A stretch of 64,000 nucleotides of DNA from Janibacter anophelis NBRC 107843 (GCF_001570945.1 NZ_BCSQ01000003.1:1-64000); one strand, 5' to 3'. Counted from the stretch's first letter, positions 51,740-60,402 are shown. Program-made: numbers and translations. Notes: generated from the letters alone by a model not told the origin.

Positions 51740-52666
51740 ATGACGAGCCGAGACGCGCCCCCCTTCGTCCTGCCGGCCGGCGTCGACCTCACAGTCCGCC
51801 CGCTCGAGCCCGCCGACGCCCCGGCGGTCGTCGCGCTGGCCCGCGCCGACGAGGCCGAGTCCCTCCCCGAGCCGTTCACCGAGCTCGTCGACGTCGAGCG
51901 CACGTGGCGCCAGCCCTCGACCGACCTCGCCACCCGGTCCGTCGCCCTGCTCGACGGAGACGATCTCGTCGCCTACGCGCTCGTCGGGCAGCGCGGTCAC
52001 CTCGACGCCGTCGTCCCGCAGGCGTGGCGCGGTCGTGGGATCGGGCGCGCACTCCTCGACCACGCCATGTCCATCGCTCGCGCCCACGACGACGACGAGG
52101 TGTCGCAGACGGTGCCCGTGGGCAGCGCGGCACAGCGCTTCCTCGAGGCGGCGGGCGCCCGCCCGACCTACGACGCGTGGATCCTCGAGCTGCCCCACGG
52201 CCGCACCGTGGCCGACCAGTCCCTCCCCGACGGGTTCGCCCTCGGCGAGGGCCGCCCGGACGAGATGCTCACCGTGCACCGCGTCATCGAGGACGCCTTC
52301 AACGAGTGGCCGGGGCGCCGTCCGACGAGCTTCGCGGACTGGTCCGCCGACTTCCTCGAGGGCGACGAGGCCGCGCCCTGGCGCTGCCGGGTCGTGCGCG
52401 ACCGCGCGGGTGAGGTCGTCGGCGCGGCGATGGTCATCGGGAGCGAGGACGGGATGCTCTGGGTCGACCAGCTCGCCGTGGCCGCCCGTCACCGCGGGCT
52501 CGGCCTGGCCCGCGCCCTGCTCGCGGACTCCTTCGCCGAGGGCCGCCGACGCGGCCTGCAGCGGGCCGGCCTGTCGACCGACTCGCGCACCGGCGCGCTG
52601 GGGCTCTACGAGCACGTCGGCATGGAGATGACGGCGACCTTCCGCCACTACGTCCTGGCGGTGTGA
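51740..52666 (+). CDS. Tandem GNAT acetyltransferase
   Basis: A 308-residue protein with two GNAT folds, about residues 1-145 and 150-308. The acetyl-CoA loops are VPQAWRGRGIGRALLDHAMS in the first and VAARHRGLGLARALLADS in the second. This double-domain layout is like mycothiol synthase MshD, which acetylates the last mycothiol intermediate in actinobacteria. Identity with MshD is not shown: there is no gene context and I cannot check binding residues. Many other actinobacterial tandem GNATs exist. A GGGAGG site eight bases before the ATG fixes the start. Confidence 0.75.
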   Translation: MTSRDAPPFVLPAGVDLTVRPLEPADAPAVVALARADEAESLPEPFTELVDVERTWRQPSTDLATRSVALLDGDDLVAYALVGQRGHLDAVVPQAWRGRGIGRALLDHAMSIARAHDDDEVSQTVPVGSAAQRFLEAAGARPTYDAWILELPHGRTVADQSLPDGFALGEGRPDEMLTVHRVIEDAFNEWPGRRPTSFADWSADFLEGDEAAPWRCRVVRDRAGEVVGAAMVIGSEDGMLWVDQLAVAARHRGLGLARALLADSFAEGRRRGLQRAGLSTDSRTGALGLYEHVGMEMTATFRHYVLAV

Positions 52667-52675
52667 CGCAGGTCC

Positions 52676-52702
52676 TGTCACGCGGACCGCCCGGCCGGTG
52701 TC
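52676..52702 (+). promoter_or_regulatory. Candidate ECF41-type promoter
   Basis: TGTCACG (52676-52682), 16 bases, then TGTC (52699-52702). The reported ECF41 promoter motif, as I recall it, is TGTCACA-N16-CGTC, so this differs at two positions. It drives the decarboxylase gene next to the ECF41 sigma gene, the family's typical target. Confidence 0.55.
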
Positions 52703-52750
52703 TTCATGGTGAACGGCCCGACGACGGGCCGACCGACGAAGGGAACCACC

Positions 52751-53338
52751 GTGCCCAGCTCCTTCCGCATCCCCCGCGCCGACCTGACCTCCTCCCCCTT
52801 CGGCCGGCTCGTCGCGGGCCTCAGCCGACGGCTCTACGGCGAGGTGCCCGACAACGCCCACGTCCTCTTTCACAACCGCAAGGTCCTCATGACGACCTTC
52901 GGCCACGAGCGCCGGATCGCGACGTGGGACGCTCTCGACCCCCACCTCAAGATCTACGCGGTCATGGCCTCGGCGGCGACGATCGGGTGCTCGTGGTGCC
53001 TCGACTTCGGCTACTGGACCGCCCACGAGGACGGGCTCGACCTCGACAAGGTGCGCGAGGTGCCGCGCTGGCGCGAGTCGGACGTCTTCACCGACCTCGA
53101 GCGGGACGTCATGGAGTACGCCGAGGCGATGACCGCGACCCCGCCGACCGTGACCGACGAGCTGTCCACGCGACTGCGCGAGCGGCTGGGCACCTCGGCC
53201 CTCGTCGAGCTGACGATGATGGTGGCGGTGGAGAACGAGCGCTCCCGCTTCAACGCCGCCGCCGGCCTGTCGAGCCAAGGGTTCTCCGAGGTGTGCGAGC
53301 TCCCCCTCGCCGGGCGCGACGCGGGCGTGGGACGGTGA
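52751..53338 (+). CDS. Carboxymuconolactone decarboxylase family protein
   Basis: AhpD/CMD-like all-helical protein of 195 residues. The redox or proton-relay motif is in ATIGCSWCLDFGYWTAHE, where CxxC precedes a histidine by eight residues, as in peroxidase-type members. These often act as reductants or in lactone chemistry; the substrate is unknown. I use the GTG at 52751, with AAGGGA six bases upstream. An ATG at 52706 would lie at or before the transcript start predicted from the ECF41-like promoter. Its stop lies four bases before the sigma gene start, so the two form an operon. Confidence 0.85.
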   Translation: MPSSFRIPRADLTSSPFGRLVAGLSRRLYGEVPDNAHVLFHNRKVLMTTFGHERRIATWDALDPHLKIYAVMASAATIGCSWCLDFGYWTAHEDGLDLDKVREVPRWRESDVFTDLERDVMEYAEAMTATPPTVTDELSTRLRERLGTSALVELTMMVAVENERSRFNAAAGLSSQGFSEVCELPLAGRDAGVGR

Positions 53339-53342
53339 GTGC

Positions 53343-54230
53343 GTGAGCACCATCGGGAGCGGCGACGACGCCGCCACGTCGGCGTGGGTCGCCCACCGCA
53401 ACCTGCTCTACACCGTCGCCTACGAGATGCTCGGCTCCGCAGCGGACGCCGAGGACGTGCTCCAAGAGGTGTGGCTGCGCTGGTCGCGGGTCACCGACGA
53501 CGTCCACGACCCGCGCGCCTACCTCGTGCGGGTCACGACCCGGCAGGCGCTGAACCACCTGCGCAGCAGCAGCCGTCGGCGCGAGGAGTACGTCGGGCCG
53601 TGGCTGCCCGAGCCGCTGCTCACCACCCGCGACGTGGCCGAGGACGTCGAGCTCGCCGACAGCGTCTCGACCGCGATGCTGCTCGTGCTCGAGACGCTCG
53701 CGCCGGTGGAACGCGCCGTCTTCGTGCTCCGCGAGGTCTTCGACCTGCCCTACGACGAGATCGCCGCTGCGGTCGACAAGACGCCCGAGGCTGTCCGGCA
53801 GGTCGCCCACCGGGCCCGCCGGCACGTCACGGCCCGCAGGCCACGGCAGACGGTCACCGCGGACGAGCGGGCGGCGGTGATGGAGCGGTTCCTCGCGGCG
53901 GTCGCCGGCGGCGACCTCCAGTCACTCGTCGACGTGCTCGCCCCCGACGTCGTGCTGCTCACCGACGGCGGCGGGGTCAAGCAGGCCGCCCTCAAGCCGA
54001 TCATCGGGGTGGACAAGGTGCTGCGCTTCCTCCAAGGCGTCTACGTGGCGGCCACCTCGGCACAGGCCGTGGAGGTCAACGGGGCGCCCGCCCTTCGCCT
54101 GGAGATCGACGGCGAGCTCGAAGCCGTCGCGACGTTCACCGTCGTCGACGGGCAGGTCGCCGCCGCCTACGTCGTGCGCAACCCGCACAAGCTGACGTCG
54201 CTCACGACGCCCGCCGCGCTCACCCGCTGA
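53343..54230 (+). CDS. ECF41-family RNA polymerase sigma factor
   Basis: Extracytoplasmic-function sigma of 295 residues. Regions sigma2 (YEMLGSAADAEDVLQEVWLRW) and sigma4 (VFDLPYDEIAAAVDKTPEAV, RQVAHRARRH) are clear. The C-terminal third is a SnoaL-like extension with the three family marks: PWLPEPL in the linker, DGGGVK, and NPHKL near the end. In ECF41 this extension replaces an anti-sigma factor and switches activity. No anti-sigma gene is present, and the partner upstream is a carboxymuconolactone decarboxylase, the classic ECF41 association. It starts four bases after that gene and overlaps the convergent phosphatase gene by 11 bases. Confidence 0.92.
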   Translation: MSTIGSGDDAATSAWVAHRNLLYTVAYEMLGSAADAEDVLQEVWLRWSRVTDDVHDPRAYLVRVTTRQALNHLRSSSRRREEYVGPWLPEPLLTTRDVAEDVELADSVSTAMLLVLETLAPVERAVFVLREVFDLPYDEIAAAVDKTPEAVRQVAHRARRHVTARRPRQTVTADERAAVMERFLAAVAGGDLQSLVDVLAPDVVLLTDGGGVKQAALKPIIGVDKVLRFLQGVYVAATSAQAVEVNGAPALRLEIDGELEAVATFTVVDGQVAAAYVVRNPHKLTSLTTPAALTR

Positions 54231-54762
54231 CGGGAGCCGGCCTCGGGGCGCGCAGCTCGTCGAGCACGGCCGCCCCGTAGGCCAGGTCCTGCCAGTGCCC
54301 GGAGAAGCGCAGCACCGCGGCCGCCCCCGGGGGGAACCCGTTGCTCAGCTGCTCGTGGGCCTCGTCGTCGCCCTCGCCGTCGGCGAGCAGGCTGACGGCC
54401 GTCGGCAGGCCGGGAGCATGCCCGACGACGAGCAGCACGTTGGCGTCGTCGGTCGACTCACGGATGACGGCCAGGACGTCGTCGGCGTCCGCGTTGTACA
54501 GGCGGTGCTCGATCTGCACCTCCGCCTCCGGGCATCCGGCTGCTGCGACCTCCTGCATCGTCTCGCGGGTACGCAGCGCCGGCGAGCACATGACCTCGTC
54601 ACAGCCGAGCCCGTGCTCGCGCAGCCAGCGCCCCACCTCCTGCGCCTGCTCCCGACCGAGCTCGGTGAGTGGTCGTTCGCGGTCGTCCTGACCGGCACCG
54701 CCCGGCTCGGGCTCGGCGTGCCGCAGCAGGATCAGGGTCCGGTCCTCTGCTGACGTCGTCAT
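54220..54762 (-). CDS. SixA/phosphoglycerate-mutase-like histidine phosphatase
   Basis: Histidine-phosphatase superfamily protein of 180 residues. The phosphohistidine motif is LILLRHAEPEP at the N-terminus, and the second histidine is in LLVVGHAPGLPTAVSLL. The form resembles SixA, which dephosphorylates histidine phosphotransfer domains, but other small members act on nucleotide or sugar phosphates. ATG at 54762 (MTTSAEDRT), with CACACT six bases upstream as a weak -10. It ends within the sigma gene's last codons, the only overlap of convergent genes here besides abutting stops. Confidence 0.85.
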   Translation of the reverse strand: MTTSAEDRTLILLRHAEPEPGGAGQDDRERPLTELGREQAQEVGRWLREHGLGCDEVMCSPALRTRETMQEVAAAGCPEAEVQIEHRLYNADADDVLAVIRESTDDANVLLVVGHAPGLPTAVSLLADGEGDDEAHEQLSNGFPPGAAAVLRFSGHWQDLAYGAAVLDELRAPRPAPVSG

Positions 54763-54805
54763 GATCCGAGTGTGGCCCCGGACACACTCCGGCGCCACCC
54801 CTCGG

Positions 54806-54811
54806 TAGCCT
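54806..54811 (+). promoter_or_regulatory. Leaderless -10 box for the sugar dehydrogenase
   Basis: TAGCCT ends six bases before the ATG at 54818. Confidence 0.6.
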
Positions 54812-54817
54812 CGGTGC

Positions 54818-55957
54818 ATGACGCCGCACGCTGTGGTCGGGTCACTCCTCGGCATGTCCGCGGCGGTGCTCCTCGCGGCCTGCAGCGGGGGGTCCGGCGG
54901 CGGTGACGCGCCGTCGTCCGTGGGCGGCAGCGCCACCCCGTCCACGTCGTCGTCGTCCGGGACGACAGCGTCGCCCGACTCCGGCCCACCGGAGGTCACC
55001 GAGGTCGCCCGCGACCTCGACGTGCCGTGGGACATCGCCTTCGTCCCCGACGGCGACGCGCTCGTCACCCTGCGCGACCGCGGCACGATCGTGCGGATCG
55101 CGGACGGTCGGGTGAGCGAGGTCGGCACCGTCCCCGGCGTGGCGGCCGATGGCGAAGGGGGCCTGCTCGGCCTCGCGGTCTCCCCCGACTTCGCGCAGGA
55201 CGAGACGATCTTCGTCTACGCCACGACCGACGAGGACAACCGCGTCCTGCGGATGACGTTGGGGGACAACGGCCTCGGCTCACCGGAGCCGGTCCTCACC
55301 GGCATCCCGAACGCCGGCATCCACAACGGCGGCCGGATCGCCTTCGGCCCCGACGGTCACCTCTACGTCGCGACCGGCGACGCCGGCGAGACCTCCTCGT
55401 CACAGCGCGCCGACAGCCTCGGCGGCAAGATCCTGCGGATCACGCCTGACGGCGAGCCGGCACCGGGCAACCCCGAGGCGGACTCCCCCGTGTGGAGCTC
55501 GGGCCACCGCAACGTGCAGGGTCTCGCCTGGGGCGAGGACGGGACGATGTGGGCCAGCGAATTCGGCCAGTCGACGTGGGACGAGCTCAACCGGATCACG
55601 CCCGGCAGCGACTACGGGTGGCCCCAGGTCGAGGGCGTCGGCGGACGGTCCGAGTTCGTCGACCCGGTCGCGACGTGGTCGACCGCCGAGGCGTCGCCGA
55701 GCGGCATCGCGGTCGCCGACGACGGCTCGGTCGTCATGGCGGCGCTGCGTGGAGAGAGCCTGTGGCGCGTGCCCGTCACGGGCGAGGGAGAGGGCACGCA
55801 GGTCGGCACGCCGCAGCGGCTGCTCGAGGGTGAGCACGGGCGGCTGCGCGACGTCGCGCTCGCTCCCGACGGGAGCCTGTGGGTGCTGACCAACAACACC
55901 TTCCGCGGAGAGCCGCGCGAGGGTGACGACCGTGTCCTGCGCATCACGCTGCGGTGA
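54818..55957 (+). CDS. Lipoprotein glucose/sorbosone dehydrogenase-like beta-propeller
   Basis: Exported PQQ-dependent sugar dehydrogenase-like protein, 379 residues. The signal peptide ends in the lipobox LLAAC (cysteine near residue 22), so it is anchored to the outer face of the membrane. A Gly/Ser/Thr-rich linker follows, then a six-bladed propeller with LDVPWDIAFVPDGDALVTL, EGGLLGLAVSPDFAQDETIF, NAGIHNGGRIAFGPDGHLYV, SGHRNVQGLAWG and GSDYGWPQVEG, all hallmarks of the soluble glucose dehydrogenase family. Substrate unknown. Actinobacteria rarely make PQQ, so many homologues may not use it. Two more propeller genes follow. Confidence 0.9.
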   Translation: MTPHAVVGSLLGMSAAVLLAACSGGSGGGDAPSSVGGSATPSTSSSSGTTASPDSGPPEVTEVARDLDVPWDIAFVPDGDALVTLRDRGTIVRIADGRVSEVGTVPGVAADGEGGLLGLAVSPDFAQDETIFVYATTDEDNRVLRMTLGDNGLGSPEPVLTGIPNAGIHNGGRIAFGPDGHLYVATGDAGETSSSQRADSLGGKILRITPDGEPAPGNPEADSPVWSSGHRNVQGLAWGEDGTMWASEFGQSTWDELNRITPGSDYGWPQVEGVGGRSEFVDPVATWSTAEASPSGIAVADDGSVVMAALRGESLWRVPVTGEGEGTQVGTPQRLLEGEHGRLRDVALAPDGSLWVLTNNTFRGEPREGDDRVLRITLR

Positions 55958-55982
55958 CCGGGCGGGCCCGGTGTCGCGGCCC

Positions 55983-55988
55983 TAGGAT
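55983..55988 (+). promoter_or_regulatory. Leaderless -10 box, first membrane beta-propeller gene
   Basis: TAGGAT ends eight bases before the ATG at 55997. Confidence 0.45.
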
Positions 55989-55996
55989 CCGGGCAC

Positions 55997-57361
55997 ATGG
56001 GACGTGCAGGGGTGGCCGGGGTCGGACTCGTCGCGGTCGGAGTGGCCGGGATCGTGGTGGCCGTGGTCGCCGACCTGGGGCGATGGCCCTACTACGGCGG
56101 CGCTGCCGCGGTCGCCGTCGGACTGGGTCTGCTGCTCGCCCGCGTCCTGCGTCGCCGCACGCTCCTCGTCCCCGCGGTGACCGCCGTGGCGGTCCTCGTC
56201 GGTGGCGGTGCATGGCTCGGGCTCAACGGGATCCCCGAGGACCACGCTGCGTGGCCGGAACGGGCCGAGGGGTACGACATCACCGGCGATGCCGGGCGAC
56301 TGGGCGACGCATGGTTCACCGGGGCAGCCGCCTACGACACGGCGACGGGCGCGGTCCGCTGGACCACGTGGGGAGACGGCGCCGCTCCCTCCACCGCCGA
56401 GGACATCGATCTCGTCGCGCTCACGGACACCGCGGTCATCAGCTTCGAGCCGACGGAGGACCGACGCAGCGGACGGTTGGTCTCCCGGGCCCCGAGCGAC
56501 GGCAGCGAGCAGTGGGCGGTGACCTCGCCGTTCGGACGAGGTGTGGCCGTCGACGAAGACATCCTTGTCCTCAGCGGTTCGGAGGGCACGCGGGCACACG
56601 ACCTGCGCTCGGGCGAGCAGGTGTGGACCTCCGCCCTTCCCTCGGCCACGATGTGCGAGCTCGGCGACCTGCACCACTCCTACGGCCCGGCCCGGGGGCA
56701 GTCGGTCGTCGTGGCGATGGACGAGGAGGCTGCCGGTGCCTCGGCAGACCTGCTGCGGGTGGTCGACGGCGAGACGATCTCGTCGGACGTCTCCTGCCTG
56801 AACGGCGCCCGCGTCCTGGCTGACGTCCTGGTTCAGGCTGACGGGGATCGGCTCGAGGGTCGCTCGGTCGAGGACGGCGCCGTGCTGTGGCGCGCACCCG
56901 AGCACCTCGAGCCGCTGGCCTGGGCCATCTCCGGGTCCGGGTCGACCGCCTTCGTCCCGGATGACCTCGAGTACTTCGCCGTCGACGTGGCCACCGGCGC
57001 GGTCACGAAGACGAGCCCGCCCGACGGCTGGCGGGTGCCGTTGGACGAGACCCACGACGAGTTCGGCGACCCCGTCCGCCAGCCCGTCGTCGGCGAGGAC
57101 GGTGGCCTGGGTGTCTGGGAGCTCGGCACCGACCGGGTCATCGAGGTGCCGGCCGCCGCTTCCTACCGCGAATTCGTCCAGGACTGGGCAAGCGGGTGGT
57201 TCGTGCTGGCGGCCGACGTCGAGGACGCCGTGGGTGACCGGCACCGCCGGGCGTGGGCCATCTCCCCCGAGGGTGGGCTCCGCGGTCCCTTCGAGGGGCG
57301 CAACGCCTACATCGCCGATGGGCTGCTCCAGGTCGACGACGTCGTCCACCCCGTGGACTGA
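55997..57361 (+). CDS. Membrane-anchored PQQ-like beta-propeller protein, copy 1
   Basis: A 454-residue protein with three N-terminal membrane segments (to about residue 80). The rest is an exported propeller made of PQQ-like blades such as YDTATGAVRWTTWG, DLRSGEQVWTSALP and SVEDGAVLWRAPEHL. Two cysteines (ATMCELGDLHH and ISSDVSCLNGARV) are conserved in the paralogue downstream and probably form a disulfide. There is no catalytic or metal motif I can name, so binding of a ligand or partner is more likely than catalysis. Followed by its paralogue after 60 bases with its own -10 box. A duplication pair, function unknown. Confidence 0.75.
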   Translation: MGRAGVAGVGLVAVGVAGIVVAVVADLGRWPYYGGAAAVAVGLGLLLARVLRRRTLLVPAVTAVAVLVGGGAWLGLNGIPEDHAAWPERAEGYDITGDAGRLGDAWFTGAAAYDTATGAVRWTTWGDGAAPSTAEDIDLVALTDTAVISFEPTEDRRSGRLVSRAPSDGSEQWAVTSPFGRGVAVDEDILVLSGSEGTRAHDLRSGEQVWTSALPSATMCELGDLHHSYGPARGQSVVVAMDEEAAGASADLLRVVDGETISSDVSCLNGARVLADVLVQADGDRLEGRSVEDGAVLWRAPEHLEPLAWAISGSGSTAFVPDDLEYFAVDVATGAVTKTSPPDGWRVPLDETHDEFGDPVRQPVVGEDGGLGVWELGTDRVIEVPAAASYREFVQDWASGWFVLAADVEDAVGDRHRRAWAISPEGGLRGPFEGRNAYIADGLLQVDDVVHPVD

Positions 57362-57408
57362 CCCCACACGCGTCGGCGCGGTGCCACGGTCGGCTCGGGC
57401 CCCCGACC

Positions 57409-57414
57409 TACACT
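57409..57414 (+). promoter_or_regulatory. Leaderless -10 box, second membrane beta-propeller gene
   Basis: TACACT ends seven bases before the ATG at 57422. Confidence 0.6.
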
Positions 57415-57421
57415 GCGGCAC

Positions 57422-58801
57422 ATGCGCAGGGTGCTCGAGTGGCTGACGAAGCACGTCGCGCTCTGCGGTGCGGCCCTCTGCGCCGTCGGTATCGGCCTGC
57501 TCGCGGCATCGGTCCTCGCTGACCTCGGGCGGTGGACCTACTACGGCGGGGTCGTCCTGCTCGTCGCCGGCCTCGCCCTGCTGCTCTCCCGTGTGCTGCG
57601 CACGCCCCTGGTCCTCGCGGCTGTCTGCCTGGCCGTCGCACTCGTTGCGGCGGGCGGCTCCTGGCTGGCGCTCAACGGGCTGCCCGACCAGCACGAGCAC
57701 TGGGACGAGACGGGCGCGCCCAGCCACCTGACCGAGGACTCCTTCCGGCAGGATCGGGTCCTCTTCGCCGGGGGCAGCGCGCGCGACCTCGCCACCGGAG
57801 CCGTGCTGTGGACCGTCCCCGAGGACAGCCACGTGATGACGACGACCGACGAGACCGTCATCCTCAGCGAGCCCGTCGAGGACGGCGAGGGCACTCGTCT
57901 CATCGCGCGACTCATCGACACCGGCCACCAGGTGTGGTGGGCCGACGTCGGCGAGGACCCCCACGCCATCGCCCAGCACGACGGCGTGCTCGTCGTCTCC
58001 TCGCGCAGCGGCACCGTCGGGCACGACCTGACCTCCGGCGTGGAGCTGTGGACCTCGGCCCGCCCGTCGGGGACGGAGTGCAAGCAGCGCGCGCCCTGGA
58101 TCCCGGACTCCCGCGACCTGCGCCAGTCAGCGGTCTTCCTCCCCACGCCCGGCAGTGACACCGACACCGTCGACGTGCACCGGGTGGGCGACGGCGAGGT
58201 GTTGATCGAGGGCCTGGACTGCTCCGCCGCCGGCCGGATCGTCGGTGACGTGGCCGTCGAGCACGGCACCGACTCGATCCGCGGTGTCTCCGTGTCCTCG
58301 GGCGAGACCCGGTGGGAGCAGGAGTGGATCCGCGACGCCCAGCCCTTCGCCCTGCCCGACACCGGAGACGTCATCCACATCCCCGGTGACGAGGGCCAGT
58401 ACCACTCCCTGGACCTGGTCACGGGCGAGGTGACACCGACCGCGGCTCCCGACGGGTGGGTCGCGACGCACGACGAGATCCGCCACCAGCGGGCCGAGGT
58501 GCTCTGGCAGCCGGTGCGCCGCGGCGCGGAGGTGGGCCTGTGGGAGATCGGCAGCGACCGCGTCGTGCGCATCCCCGGCACCCCGTCCCTCGGCATCGCC
58601 GAGGCCGACGTCAGCGGGTGGGTGGCCGTCGTCGGCTCGACGCAGGACATCGTCGGCGACCGGCACCGCGCCACATGGGCGGTCTCACCCGAAGGTGAGG
58701 TGCGCGGTCCGTTCGCCGGTGGCAATGCCGCCCAAGACGGTGCCGCGACCATGGCCGACGGCGTGCTGCGGATCGGCGCGCGCGTCTATCCGCTCGACTG
58801 A
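57422..58801 (+). CDS. Membrane-anchored PQQ-like beta-propeller protein, copy 2
   Basis: A 459-residue paralogue of the preceding gene: the same three membrane segments (ALCAVGIGLLAASVLADLGRW, YYGGVVLLVAGLALLLSRVL and VLAAVCLAVALVAAGGSWLAL), then ARDLATGAVLWTVPE, DLTSGVELWTSARP, SSGETRWEQEWIRD and a closing VRGPFAGGNAAQDGA stretch. Cysteines in GTECKQRAP and GLDCSAAGR match those of copy 1. Shared ending (RIGARVYPLD versus QVDDVVHPVD) supports tandem duplication. No partner or pathway is visible. It may sense or bind an extracellular ligand, but this is speculation. Confidence 0.75.
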   Translation: MRRVLEWLTKHVALCGAALCAVGIGLLAASVLADLGRWTYYGGVVLLVAGLALLLSRVLRTPLVLAAVCLAVALVAAGGSWLALNGLPDQHEHWDETGAPSHLTEDSFRQDRVLFAGGSARDLATGAVLWTVPEDSHVMTTTDETVILSEPVEDGEGTRLIARLIDTGHQVWWADVGEDPHAIAQHDGVLVVSSRSGTVGHDLTSGVELWTSARPSGTECKQRAPWIPDSRDLRQSAVFLPTPGSDTDTVDVHRVGDGEVLIEGLDCSAAGRIVGDVAVEHGTDSIRGVSVSSGETRWEQEWIRDAQPFALPDTGDVIHIPGDEGQYHSLDLVTGEVTPTAAPDGWVATHDEIRHQRAEVLWQPVRRGAEVGLWEIGSDRVVRIPGTPSLGIAEADVSGWVAVVGSTQDIVGDRHRATWAVSPEGEVRGPFAGGNAAQDGAATMADGVLRIGARVYPLD

Positions 58802-58850
58802 GCGCGACCGGCTGGCTGTCGGCCGACCCGAGCGTCCGTGCCCGACCGGC

Positions 58851-59768
58851 TCAGCCGCGGTCGACGACGTGGATGGGTTCCTCCCCGGCGACCAGTCGGG
58901 CGAGCTGCTCGCGAAGCAGCGCCACCATGCGCGGACGGAATGCCTCGGTGACCCCGCCGACGTGCGGGCTGATGATGACACCGGGGGCCGACCACAGCGG
59001 GTGGCCTGCCGGCAGCGGCTCCGGGTCGGTGACGTCGAGCGCGAAGCGCAACCGGCCCGCCTCAGCGAGCGCCGCCTCGGTGTCCAGCGCGGGTCCGCGA
59101 CCGACGTTGACGACGAGTGCCCCGTCGGGCAGGGCCGCGAGGGCCTCGGCCCCGAGGATGCCTCGGGTCGTGGCCGTCCCCGGCAGGACCGAGATGACGA
59201 TGTCGTGCTGCGGCAGCAGGTCGAGCAGCTTGTCCGTGCCGTGGACGCGCTCGACGAGTTCGTCGCCGCCACGGGCGCGGGAGGCGAGCGCGGTCAGCTC
59301 CACCTCGAAGGGAGCCAGTCTCCGGCCGATCGCCGAGCCCACCGAGCCGTAGCCGAGGATCAGAACGCGCTTGTCGGCGAGCCCGGGGCGGAACTTCCGA
59401 GGCAACCACTCCCCCTTCGCCTGGGCCGTGGCGAACTCGTCGAACCCGCGCTGCGACGCGAGGACCAGCCCCACCGCCAGCTCCGCGGTCGCCGCGTCGT
59501 GCACGCCGTGCGCATTGGCGATCGCCACGTGCTCGGGGACGACCGGCAGTGCCGCGTCGACGCCGGCCGACAGGAGCTGGACCAGGCGGACGGACGGCAC
59601 CTGCGCGACCGGCTCGATGAGGTCCGGACCGCCCATGTACGGGGCGACGAAGACATCGAGCTCCTGCGTCGGCGGCGGATCCGTGGGGTCCCACACGAGT
59701 GCGGTGACGCCCTCGACCGGACCCACGTCGTCGCGCCAGCTGCTGTCGGGGAAGGAGACGGTGACCAT
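58851..59768 (-). CDS. D-isomer-specific 2-hydroxyacid dehydrogenase
   Basis: NAD(P)-dependent oxidoreductase of 305 residues. The nucleotide loop is VLILGYGSVGSAIGRRL. The catalytic arginine, glutamate and histidine appear in NVGRGPALDTEAAL, DVTDPEPLPAGHPLW and ISPHVGGVTEAF. Substrate (glyoxylate, hydroxypyruvate, phosphite or an alpha-keto acid) cannot be told. Start ATG at 59768 is fixed by TAGGCT six bases upstream. It is a single-gene unit, divergent from the 167-residue membrane protein gene. Confidence 0.9.
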   Translation of the reverse strand: MVTVSFPDSSWRDDVGPVEGVTALVWDPTDPPPTQELDVFVAPYMGGPDLIEPVAQVPSVRLVQLLSAGVDAALPVVPEHVAIANAHGVHDAATAELAVGLVLASQRGFDEFATAQAKGEWLPRKFRPGLADKRVLILGYGSVGSAIGRRLAPFEVELTALASRARGGDELVERVHGTDKLLDLLPQHDIVISVLPGTATTRGILGAEALAALPDGALVVNVGRGPALDTEAALAEAGRLRFALDVTDPEPLPAGHPLWSAPGVIISPHVGGVTEAFRPRMVALLREQLARLVAGEEPIHVVDRG

Positions 59769-59774
59769 GGATCG

Positions 59775-59816
59775 AGCCTAGGCCGCCCCCGGGATCTCGC
59801 CGAGGCGACCTACCCT
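59775..59816. promoter_or_regulatory. Divergent leaderless promoters
   Basis: TAGGCT (minus strand, 59775-59780) ends six bases before the dehydrogenase ATG. TACCCT (plus strand, 59811-59816) ends six bases before the ATG at 59823. Confidence 0.55.
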
Positions 59817-59822
59817 CGGGTC

Positions 59823-60326
59823 ATGCGACGTCGTCCGGACCCCGAAGCACTCGCGGCCACCTGGACCGGTGCGCTCAGGCGCGGCGAGACGATCGTCATC
59901 GAGCAGAGCCGCCTGCCCGCCGTCCGCTACCTGCTGCTCGTCATCGGGATGACGGTCGTGTGTGCGTGGGTGCTCACCCGCGACGGGTGGTGGCTGCGCA
60001 CCGGCCTCATGTGGCTCGGCATCGTCCTCTTCGGCGTCGTGGGGATCCCCGTGCTCGTCCGCCAGGTCGTCCGCGGCAAGGAGCCCGTCGTGCGGATCAC
60101 CGGCTCGACCGTCAGCGTGGGCGACGAGGTGATCCCCCTCGCCGAGATCACCGCGGTCCGGCGCCACGACGGGGCCTACGGCGATCAGGCCCCCGAGGGC
60201 CCCGGCGGGGTCAGCGTCCTGCGCGGTGAGGAGCACGCGCTCGAGATCCCACTGCCGCCGTGGGTGCCGACCGGGGCGGTGGAGCGCACGCTGCTCCCCG
60301 GACCCCCAGCACCCGGTTCGAGGTAG
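59823..60326 (+). CDS. Uncharacterised membrane protein
   Basis: A 167-residue protein with two hydrophobic helices (residues about 38-55 LLLVIGMTVVCAWVLT and 64-83 GLMWLGIVLFGVVGIPVL). A C-terminal cytoplasmic beta-rich domain follows, containing EPVVRITGSTVSVGDEVIPL and AEITAVRRHDGAYG. The layout recalls bacterial PH-like or bPH domain proteins, but I recognise no specific family. It is nested as the last third of a longer open frame whose earlier part is antisense to the dehydrogenase gene, so only this part is real. TACCCT six bases upstream fixes the start. Function unknown. Confidence 0.7.
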   Translation: MRRRPDPEALAATWTGALRRGETIVIEQSRLPAVRYLLLVIGMTVVCAWVLTRDGWWLRTGLMWLGIVLFGVVGIPVLVRQVVRGKEPVVRITGSTVSVGDEVIPLAEITAVRRHDGAYGDQAPEGPGGVSVLRGEEHALEIPLPPWVPTGAVERTLLPGPPAPGSR

Positions 60327-60354
60327 TCGACGGCCTCCTGGGGGCACTCGACCA

Positions 60355-60396
60355 GATCGACCCGGGGGACGCGGGACGCGCTCCCCCGGGTCGATC
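60355..60396. terminator. Perfect 15-bp hairpin between convergent genes
   Basis: Arms beginning GATCGACCCGGGGGA pair perfectly around a 12-base loop. It lies between the 167-residue protein gene and gatB and can serve both. Confidence 0.8.
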
Positions 60397-60402
60397 CCGA
60401 GA

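Noticed and set aside
58695-59822. First two thirds of a 543-residue frame at 58695-60326
   Set aside because: It is antisense to the hydroxyacid dehydrogenase. Only the last 167 residues form a gene with its own promoter.
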